This document shows, one piece after another, positions 35,061-45,179 of a stretch of 64,000 nucleotides of DNA. Source of the stretch: Sclerotiophoma versabilis (taxonomy: Eukaryota > Ascomycota > Dothideomycetes > Pleosporales > Didymellaceae); assembly GCA_012274445.1 (NCBI GenBank), contig JAAROD010000080.1:1116001-1180000 (forward strand), written 5' to 3'. The notes below the pieces were generated by a model. It made no database searches. It was not told the DNA's origin and worked only from the letters and a program-made list of their open reading frames with translations. Within the stretch, counting starts at the first letter, position 1; each line of letters starts with the position of its first letter. Position numbers and translations under genes: made by a program.

Positions 35061-36543
35061 ATGCCGTTGACCATCTTAACAGACTCCGACGTGCGCAGGC
35101 TGCTGCACCAATTGTCCAAGCAAGATATACTTGACTTGCAGCAATCCCTGGCCGACGGCTTGCACTACTACTCGACTGCGACCGAGGAAGACTCCAATGC
35201 CTGCTGTTCCTCTTACCAGCCCATGCGCACAGCGCTCAAGCGCAACGACGGACAAACCACGCTTTTCATGCCTGCCTCGAGTAACGACGGTATTGGCTTC
35301 AAGGTAGTAACACTAGCTACAGAAGAGATGATGAAGCAGTCAGATACCTCGACCATAACATCCTCGCTCAAAGCTACCTCCCTGTCTGAATCGACCCAAT
35401 CGAGCAGCTCCTTCGAACCACCGCAGTCTCTTACAAGCTCGCAAAGTACAACACCAAAGGGGACGTTGCAGCTGCTGGACAAGGATGGGTCACCTCGCGC
35501 ACTTATCAACGCCGAAGAGATTACCGCGTTCCGCACTGCGCTTGCCAGTACGATGCTGTTCAAGAAGCGACATAATGTTCACGACGTCGTTGTATTCGGT
35601 GCAGGTAGGCCATCTGTACTCATCACGTTTGCTCCACACCTGACTGCTTTTAGGCAAACAAGCGTACTGGCATATTCGCCTCGCTCTTATGCTGCGCTCC
35701 ACAGACATCCACCACCTGAACATCATAAATCGCGACTTTGAACGCGTCCACCACCTCCTACAGTCTCTATACAACCCTGACGAGCAGCCGACCAAGTTCG
35801 ATCCGAGCACAACAAGCATTCCCGCTTACAGAAGGGAAGGCGAAGGCCTCCATAGACCAAAAATCCAGATCCTCACGCCTGGACACGGCGAGTATGAGCG
35901 TCTCCTCAAGTCCACGATTCGAGCGTCTTCTGCTATATTTTGTACGACCCCAAGCCTGACACCGCTCTTTCCAGCACCATACCTCACAAACCCTGAGGGT
36001 AGGAAGAAGGGTCGATACCTAGCAGCAATCGGCTCTTACAAGCCACACATGTGCGAAATTCACCCTGACATCCTCCGCCAGAACGTCACATCTGATCACG
36101 GTCGACATTTCCACAAGCACGCATCCCAAGGCGGCGCTGTTGTAGTTGACAGTGTGGAGGCATGCCTTAAAGAAGCAGGGGAGATCATCCAAGCTGGTCT
36201 TTCGCCAAATGAAATCGTTGAGATTGGCGAGCTCGTCATGCTTAAGCGGGATGCTGAGAAACGGAGATCAGAGTGCATTGCGCAAAAGCGCATGAGCGCG
36301 GAAGGACTGGACAACGACGGTGTCGAACTGGGTGAGGCAACTTTGACGAAGAAAAGGACAGGGAACAACAAAAGCGGGAAAGATGGACATGATAAGCAGC
36401 ACCAGAGTCTGATGGAATGGTTGCAGAAGGGCAACGTTATCTACAAGAGTGTTGGGCTGGGGTTGATGGATGTTGTTGTTGGAAGTGATTTGGTGAGGCT
36501 GGCAGATGAAAGGGGTATTGGGACGAAGATCGATAACTTCTAG
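35061..36543 (+). CDS. ornithine cyclodeaminase/mu-crystallin family protein
   Basis: Two exons, 35061-35604 and 35654-36543, give 477 residues. The family binds NAD(P) and includes ornithine cyclodeaminases, ketimine reductases and opine-type dehydrogenases. The N-terminus ILTDSDVRRLL and the segment QTTLFMPASSNDGIGFKVVTL are family-typical, as is KGTLQLLDKDGSPRALINAEEITAFRTALAS. The Rossmann glycine motif VVVFGAGKQAYWH spans the exon junction near residue 180. Further on, SSAIFCTTPSLTPLF, RYLAAIGSYKPHMCEIHPDIL and GAVVVDSVEACLKEAGEI match the C-terminal half of the fold. Two fungal-type insertions stand out: a Ser/Thr-rich one near 90-130 and a Lys-rich one near 395-435. The substrate is unknown. 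Confidence 0.9.
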
Positions 36544-36844
36544 CGCAAGGATCTTGCAGAACGTGGACGAATTACGAATCTGCTGTAACGATGTACGATT
36601 ATAGAATTAACATTGCGAGATGACGGGTCCGATATGGTTGCCAAACGACCAGTTGGTTGAAGCGAATGACATTTTCATGCTAGCACAAACCGAATGTCTT
36701 TTCATCTTAGAGTTCGTGGTTAGTGGGAAAGCAGATGCGCGCCGTAGGATGATTTGATGCAAGCTTTATACAAACATTAACATTACGAGATATATAAAGT
36801 GAAGGTGTGTGTACACTATTGTAATCAACCTCCCATCACCACTT
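36544..36844. other. intergenic between convergent genes
   Basis: 301 bp of AT-leaning 3' flanks; no gene was seen. Confidence 0.6.
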
Positions 36845-39800
36845 CTACGCCTTGACCATCAGCGCCACAGGCTCACAGCTATACGCCTCACCACCGGTAA
36901 CAGTGAACTTCATGTTATCCTTTTGCAGCACAGCGCCGCCATTGACCGGATCACTGACCAAGAAGATCTTGTTAAGCTGGCCCTTGATGCCGCACACGAA
37001 CGGCCACAGGTAGTTGCCCTTAGTATCAATAGCCAGCATCATTGTTTCTGCCTCGACCTCGACCTGCGAAAGCGTGATCAATTTTGCGCCCTTGGGCAGC
37101 TTATCCCACGCCGCGAGACGCAGACGCGATGCGCCAGAGGACGCGAGCACGTCAGGGTAGTAATGCAGGAAGCGGTCGGAGGAGTCGCCGATGATGGTCT
37201 TGGAGGCAGAGTCGCCGGTAAAAGAGCCAGAAGTCAAATTGGAAATATCAGTTGAGTCGTCGACAAGAGAGAGGAAGAGGTTGCCGTTCGTGCTTGGGTT
37301 GAGCTTGAGGGAGTTGGTGGTGTCCACGATTTCGAAGTTGACGAAGCTGACATCAGTGGCGTTCGAGGTTGCGTTTGTAGTTGAGTTACTGAAAGCAAAC
37401 TGAGGGAAGGATGTGCTGGTAGCTGAAGCAGTGGCAGAGGCCTCAGACGAATTCTCAGAAGCCGTAGCGGCAGTGGCAGTCTCGCTCAAAGTATCGGCGG
37501 ATACTGCATCCAGAGGAATAGGAACGAGAGCATCTGGGGTGTTTTGAGCCGGGCTGGCACCAACGGGTGTCTCTATAGGCAAATCTGTGGGATCGCTTTC
37601 GACCTTTGCAGGCTGTGGGGTCGCGTTATTCGAAACAGACTCTGACAGTTCGGGAACATCCTGGCGCTTGCTCCACCGAGCATCGCGGAAGAAGTTGTAG
37701 TTGTTCTCACGAGCAGGGTTTGCGATGAAGTAGCCATTGTCAGTGTTCTTGTACCAGACGACACCAGTCTTCTGAATTCCTGGCCAGGTATCCGTCTGGA
37801 AATTGTCATTGGTGTATTGCCATCTTCCGCCCGCAGTCCGGATTGCGTTGTACATGTTCTGGTACACACTACGGGAGGTGATCTGGTTGCGTCCGTACAC
37901 GACGGCAATGATGTTGATGTTGGAAACGCCAGACATCGACTCGTATCCAGGAACCACTTGAACGTAAGGTTGGGAACTGGCTGGGCCGGGATTAAGAGTA
38001 TAGCTTCCAGTGCCACCTGCAACAACAAAGGTGCGCAGCTCCTTTCCGTAACTGAAGAGCATGGAGATACTCTTCTGATTACCAGGCCATGGATCACCGT
38101 TTGCCCAGCCCACAATGCTAAAAGATCGTCAGTAACTACACATATAGAGAGAAAGAACGAACTTACTTGTTGCTGTCGATGACAAGTTGCGATCCACGGG
38201 CCACATTCTGCTTGGCATACGAGGTGATATCTCGGTCGGCGTAGAACATGCTGATGATAGACAGCGTAGGTTGAACAGTCATGGCGCTGTGAATTGGATC
38301 AGTCAATGGGGAAGGATTGTTTATTAGTGCCGGGTAACCGTTCTTCAACCAGCAAGTGATGCCATCGGTGCGCTTTGGTGCATATACGACACCGACGCAT
38401 TGTGAGTTCGTACCACACCAGTTCATGCACGAGTCGAATGAGTCTCGGTAACCCCAAGTGATATCAGCACCAGCGGCGTCCTTGTTACATACGATGGTAT
38501 ATTCATTTTTGTTGGAGCCGGAGTCGGTGAACTTTTGGCCGTCTGCAGCAGGGCATGTGAGCGTAGTCGGCGTGGGTGTGGGCGTGACTGTGGGTGTTGT
38601 CGATGTCGCTGGAATGGTTGATGTCGCAGGAGTGGTTGATGTTGTGAGAACCGAAGACGATGAATCTGGGGCCTCGGGACGGGTGCGACCAATACAGCCT
38701 TTGGCAAGTGGAGGAGATTTCCAGCCGTTCAACTTCCAACCCTCAGACTTGGGGACATCGATGCGAAGTTCGTTAGTGAGAGCGATGTCCCAAGCAATAC
38801 CTTGACAATCGTCTCCTCCAAATTGATTCTTGGACGTTCCAACGTCAAACTCGAGCTTCGCTTCGGCAGTGATGGCAGGAATATCAGTCAGATTGACAGC
38901 CTTCTCAAATCTGCCGTCCAGGATGTTGATGCCAAAACTAAGGGTGACGGGAAGGCCAAGAGCGGCTGTAGCGGTGAGCTCGCCGTGGGCGTCGAATTTC
39001 CTGGTGACCTGGGGTGTCCAGCCAGACTGAGTTGACTTGGATGAGTCGACGAAGTCTAGAGTTGCTTGGAATGCAGGCCAGTTCAGGCTGGCGCCGGTAA
39101 GCAATTGTCCTTCTGCCTCGATGCTGAATGTTGCCTGAGCGCCGAGTATCACACGAGGGCCAAGGGAGACGATCTTAGGGATCTCCCATCCGGGCAGGCC
39201 CTTGACAAACAGGTCTTTGCGGAGAGTCTTCTCGTACTTGGTGAAAGCGTTGACACCCAAGAAGGCGCCAACATACATGTTACCAGAAACACCAACCTGC
39301 GCCTTCTTCAGACCGGACAGGGGTGTAGCACTGATGGAACCCTTTGCAACAAATTTACCCTTGACGCCGCAGTCAACACACCCTACAGACTGTTAGTTGA
39401 CAGTACAAAAGCCAGATTTTCAATAGCAACGGCAACTTACACAGTTCAACGCCAGGCTCTGGATCCTTCTCTCCAGGAAGAAGCTTGAACTCAGAGGCAA
39501 CCCTCTCAAGATTGATCTTGGAGGCCTTCCATTTCGCGCCTTCCCGCTCTGGGCGGTAATCGTAAAACTTGAAACCTGTAGTACCTTCCCAAGGAGTAGT
39601 CTGGGATAGAGATGTGCCTGTGAGATCGATTGGCAGAGTGAGAGAGTTGTCATAGTTGCCAGTGACGATGAATTTGGCAAGCTTGACTGCATTGACAGCC
39701 AGGGCGATACCAACCTTGACAGTAGTCTTGACCACGGCAACAGCAACCTTTGCAGCAGTCTTCGCGACTTGAACCACGGCCTGTGCAGCCTGCTTGACGA

Positions 39801-41813
39801 CAGCGACAACAGTCTGTTTTGCGACTTGGACGATCTTCTGCGCAACCTTCTTAACAATCTTGCTGAACCACCCTCGCTTTGCAAGATCACGCTTGACGCT
39901 GATGTCGGTGCTGTTTGAAGAATCCACTCCGGCTGATGCTAGTACGTGCTCTTCATCGTCACCGTTCGCAGCGTAGTATCCAAGTGTATCATCAAGATAC
40001 TGGTCAAAGGAGGTTCCGCATGCCACAGCGGGGAGGTCATCAAGGAAGGGAGAGTTCGGCTTGCCGCAGCTCAGCGCATCCTCGTCGGCGGATGTAGTGC
40101 TGTTGGTAGTGCTGTTTTGTAATTCAATCTTTCCGAAGTCAATGTCCATCTCGTTATACATGTCCGCAAGTTCGACTGTAGCGCCGGCAGCGCTGAAAGT
40201 GTTGGAATTCTGGTCAAAAGTGACGGATTGAGCAAGCCAGAATGAGTTCTGGTCACCGTTGCCGCAGCTTTGCGCACTAGTGATGAAGATAAGGGGAGCC
40301 TTGGCTGGCCATGTGTCTGCAGCGTGGCTGAACGCAAGAAGGTTGTCGAACTTAGCCTGAAGGCTACCGCCTGCACAGTCGGCGTTCTTGATGTAAATGG
40401 AATGATCCAAGACGATGGAAGGGTACTTGTAGTCGACCGTGATACGGACTGTGACAGCACCAGACTCGTCATCCTTCATCGCATCAGCACTGCCACCGAA
40501 CCACAACGCAGTCTTCTCCTCGGGTGTGAGTACACCTAGACCACCCATGTCGATTCCAGGAGGGGCCACGGGGCCGAGAGTAGCCAGGGGTGGACTAGGG
40601 AGCGTCATGACTTCGGCCATGACAGACTCTGTCGCGCCTGGTTCCAGGTCCTGGTTGACCACAGTCGGGAAGGCGAATGCGTCTTTCGCCGCTTGTTTGA
40701 CAACAGCACCCCAGACGTATGCAACAGCACTGCCCTGGTTGACTTCGTTCTTGAGGTAGCATGATGGAGCAACGTAAGCAACAGCCTGACAAGCATCGTT
40801 CTTGTCGCAGGCCTCAAGGCAGAGGTCGAAAGAGGCTGTGTCAAGAGACATGAAGTCGCCACCGGGGTAGTCAGTACCACAGGTGATCTCGTAGGTACCG
40901 CCAGAGGCAACCGAAGGTGTCTTGCCGTTGCTGGCAGGGCATTTGATGGGTGCGGCAGCAGCACTTGTGATATCAGTCGCGGTGCTGGTGGTGCCGGTGC
41001 CAGTGCTGTCAGTTCCGTCTGCAATCAGCTTTGCCGACCACACATGACCTGCAGCACCCCCCTCGTTAAGCGTATTTTTCTTGTAGCATGTTCCCCAGAC
41101 GTAGCTGACGTCAATACAGCCAGTTGTTGCTGCACAGTCTTCGATGCAGGCCGCGAATGTGTCGGTGTTGGAAGAGCTCATGTCTCCACCGCTGAATGTG
41201 CTGGTCAGTAAATGCTGGAGACCATGATCATTGTAGCACGTACCCATGGTCAACGCCACATTCAATTAAGAAAGTACCCTTCTTGGAGATATACTTGACT
41301 CCATCGCTGGCTTTGTCTTGACAGGTCACATCCTGTGTAGCTGGGGCTTTGGGATCCGTGCTGGTACTGCCGCTGGATACAGTAACCTTCTTACGTGCAG
41401 TCCAGACAGACCCGTTGTCGACAACAGTATTGAGCTTGTTCTTTTTGTAGCAAGCGTTGGGCCAAACAAAGGATACGTCAACACAACCCTCGACAGTGTC
41501 ACAGTCGTTGATGCACTCTTCGAAGGATGAGGGCCAAGAGGCTCCCATGTCGCCGCCACTTCTTGAAGTCAGCATAACAAACCGCACAAAGGGTCTCCAA
41601 TACTCACACATAGTCCTTGCCACAGATGATCTCCCAGTCTGCGTTCTTGGCGGTGAAAGTTTGGCCATTGCTGGCATTGTCCCAGCAAGAGAGTGCAGCT
41701 GTTGCACGCTTGGCTACGTAGGACTTTTCAGAGGACGGAGCGGGAACGGCTAGAGAGCGTGCGGCCAAAAGGCCCAAAATGAGTGTGGGATTCAAAAGAA
41801 GGGACGCCATCAT
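36845..41813 (-). CDS. large secreted PAN-module protein with DUF7029/DUF7223-like regions
   Basis: Exons are 41813-41608, 41558-41244, 41191-39441, 39382-38167 and 38117-36845, giving 1586 residues. A signal peptide (MMASLLLNPTLILGLLAARS) is followed by a Lys-Arg site at 35-36. Three PAN/Apple-like Cys modules follow, with the pattern C..NG...CG.D...GGD, then FxxCxxxC, GCxDVSYVW and CYKKN. A fourth lies further on (CPAADGQKF ... CMNWCGTNSQCVGVVY). The region near 430-545 (VTVRITVDYKYPSIVLDHS) and the beta-rich region in exon 4 (GWEIPKIVSLGPRVILGAQA) resemble the fungal DUF7029 and DUF7223 families, from memory. Between them, after VKRDLAKR at 606-613, comes a 70-residue Lys/Val/Ala amphipathic helix. 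Near 1260-1370 is a Ser/Thr/Ala-rich linker. The protein is surely extracellular; function unknown. The exon 3/4 acceptor (giving Trp) is the least sure join. Confidence 0.85.
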
Positions 41814-44800
41814 GAACGATGACAGTAAAGACAACTATAAAGAGTGACGCGAGCCTAAGGCTCTGTGGGTGAAACTGACCAAATGGTACCGCAGCAGTGT
41901 CCTTTCCCCCCATGGTTCTCAACCGTCATCTTATACTGGCCTTCTTTGGGACTGCTGAAGCTGCTGAGGCTTACCTCAAGGTCTAGAGAAGTGTAATTTC
42001 CACATTGAGTGCATTCTTTTGAGCATACCTTACGGAGCTTCCGACGTTCAGCTGAGAAGAGGTAGACTAGAGCAATACGATAATCCACATGAGTGCAGGC
42101 AAGTGTAGTCGAGCAGTGATCGATTTTGGTCTTGAGGGTCCTGCGGAGCATGCCTCAGGGGAAGTTCAGAGATCTGGCTACATTGTGGCGCATTCTTTGG
42201 CGCGCTAACCCACCCGCGCCGATCCGTTCGCCCAAGACCTCGCAGTGGCAATTCTCACAGCATTTGCTTTACACACATGTGTTGTGGATTAAGAGAGCTG
42301 CCAATTGGGTCAAAGTGCATGCTTTTGGGGTTTGTGATAATCATAGGAAGTGACAAGTCGAAAGCGTCGAAGTTCCCATGCTCTCACAAGCCGCGCGCTG
42401 GCCCGGGCCGTACTTGCCAAATTTGGCCTCGGTGTGTTTACCTACCACGTGCTACCTTCAATCTCCTTTCATGGCTTCGCCCCTGCACACGAGGTTTACA
42501 GCTGTGTCCTATCCGTTGTATGCCACCAATTCCGAGAGTCGGCAGGGCTGCTGCAATGGTCTCGAACTTTCCTTATTCAGCTCACCGGGCAAGGCCGCCG
42601 TTCGACACAGCTACGGTGCGACTATCGCAAGCACCGTCGCCCCCTGGAACTTGCTTTTATTTATCGTAAAGACGTGTTACTCGCGCGATCTGCCAAGATG
42701 TCCGAAAGCTTGCTTGCGAACTCACCTTGACTAGAAAGGGTCTGGGAAGGGACCGCTTAGGTTGATCTGTCTGTGCTCTCCGCCCCGGACTCAGTGTCCA
42801 CCCCCTGCCTTAGCCTCCCTGGTCTCAAAACTTAGGGTCTGGGTCTGGATCTGGATTCCGGACTACAGAAAGAGGCGTAGAATCGAAGACCGAAGAAGCT
42901 GACGCCCTGTAAAGTGCACATGCTCATTTTCCAGGGACTGCGTGTGCACGTCCGCCTTGTCTGCGAAAGAGCAGGGATACCCTTTGACCTGGCTCTGCAT
43001 ACTCTGCAAAACACAGGGCAAGACACATGAGAATTTGCTCAGTGGGCGCCCTGCTGATGTGATGGTGGGCCTGGAGGTGTTCAGTGTCAGTTCACGTGCA
43101 GCCGGCTTCGGTCAAATCTGCTCACTATTCTGACCATTGAGGTTAGCACGATCGTTTATTCACTTTTCTGTGGTTCTCCATTCGAACGGAGTCTGGTCTT
43201 CTGGGCTACGGATGAGACTCCGTGCTCACAGTTAAGGTGCACAGGCCAATATGTGACTGGCATAATTCGAATTGAGACGGGCTGTTCAGCTACTCGAGCT
43301 AAGTGTACGAGGGTAATTGAAGAGATGACTTTCAGTTACTCGGTGACGCCCGGACTTCCAGCATGTCACGATGTTAATCACTTGAGGCCAGAACCCGAGT
43401 CCTGGCGTATTTGCCCTACTGGCATTGACCAGTCCTTCTTGGAGAACATCAAGTATGCCTGGCGTTCGGTGTTGGAGCAATTTTATGTTGCACCATTACA
43501 TTGTGGATACATTTATCACAGTAGACAGGTAAGTCGCGTGAGCCCAGAGCCAGAATCGTAGATGCAAATATGTCCTATTCTGCATGCACACAAGTCATAA
43601 AGAGCTTTGAAGGCCTCCAACGTCTTCTGTTATACCTCAAGCGTGTGATGGAAGGAGTGGGTTTTCAAAACCAGAGATGGGCGTTTTGTTTCTCCTCCTG
43701 CTCTTTTACAATCAAGTTTGGGCTTCAGTGTCTACCCTATGAAATCATAGCACACATCCGAAGGCCTTCGCAAATGGATTGCCTTTTCCGATTCCACTGG
43801 CACATACGGAATATGGCATCAAAATTAATGGCCAGTTCCAAGTGGACACAATCTTTTCGCTTGGTACGAATTGTGCTCCACGCTGGGTGATTAGAGCGAT
43901 ACAGCAGACGTGGTTCGGACTTCTCAAAACCAGTGCCATTGTGAGATTCAGGCTGAGTCTCTACAAGACCTAGCATGGAGTACAGTGCCTTCAGGTGCGC
44001 AGAGGAGAATGCCCAGAACTGAGAAGACGAGACTACTATACCAGAAGCTATATGTGAGCCAAAATGCTTCATTGACAGTGGTCCGGAAGAAAAAACTAAC
44101 TACGACAGCTGCAGCAAGGACGGTACACTTTCGTCAACTCATAGTCATAATTCTCGCCTAGTACATTGTGTTCCTACAGCGATAGTAATAGGCTGAGGCT
44201 CAGCCCACTTTCGAGCGCCCCCCCCCCCCCCCCCCATGTTGCAAGCGCCATGTGCGATATTCATAGAATCTGGCAGTGGTTCAGAGGTCATTGCCGCAAT
44301 CCTCTCGAGAGCTCGGATTATATTGAATTGGCTAAGTCGGTGATACGATAACAAGCGCAATGCTCAGACCACTTCTTTTCTTCAGTACACTAAGCCAAAA
44401 TATGCGGCCAGCCTCATGTCTTAGCAGGTATATAGTGTGGGTGGAGAAGTGCATGTTGCAGAGAGGCTGGACTGCACCTCCAAAATACGTGCAGGTCTAG
44501 TACTGTGATAAAACAAGCAAAGCCATAGTCTACATAGTAATAATAAGACTAATCCATGATATTAGTAAGAGGCTAAGAATAACTACTTTAGTGTCTGTAG
44601 AGGTATAGGTTAAAATCTAAGGCACTTTAGAAGGCATCGTGTCACAGATGTATAGACGACTGCACCTCTATCTACCCTACAGAGGTACTTCAACTACTCA
44701 GGGTGGTTGCAAACTGTCAACAAGCGCGACATTCTATATAGTACCAGACAAGAAGTAGTTCGCACATTTTGCTTCTCACTGATCTGCAGGCTTGACCATT

Positions 44801-45179
44801 ACGGAAAACGGCCTACCTTCGATAGCCGCTGGATCGATGGCGACAGCCTCATGAGTGCTTCGGATTTGTACCACTACAAGATAAGATCGGGCGCATGAGT
44901 AGCATCAGTCTCTATTATACTAACGGGACGAGTTTACAAAATTCCATGACGATGCTGCGCCTACAGTTTCGCCATATGAGGGCTGCTCGATCATAATTTC
45001 CAACCAAGCAAAAAACGGTTGGAATACTTTGTATTTGGAATTTTGCTATGTCAGGTCTGTAATATCGCCCGTTGGTTTATTAAGCGATCATGCACAGCCT
45101 CTTCGTGATATTGTATAGTCCATCCATTCGTGCCTTTTCAATGCTCCTCTCTCTTGTTATTCAGGCTAGTGTATTCCGT
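41814..45179. other. gene-free stretch, partly TA-rich
   Basis: 3.4 kb with no supportable gene. The left part, to about 43500, is of mixed composition. The part near 44480-44720 is rich in TA steps and poor in CG, which could be a repeat remnant decayed by RIP. An 18-nt C run is at 44218-44235. The right end is the 3' flank of BLM10. Confidence 0.55.
44218..44235. repeat. poly-C run, 18 nt
   Basis: Eighteen consecutive C in non-coding DNA. Such homopolymers often vary in length and are prone to sequencing error. Confidence 0.9.
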
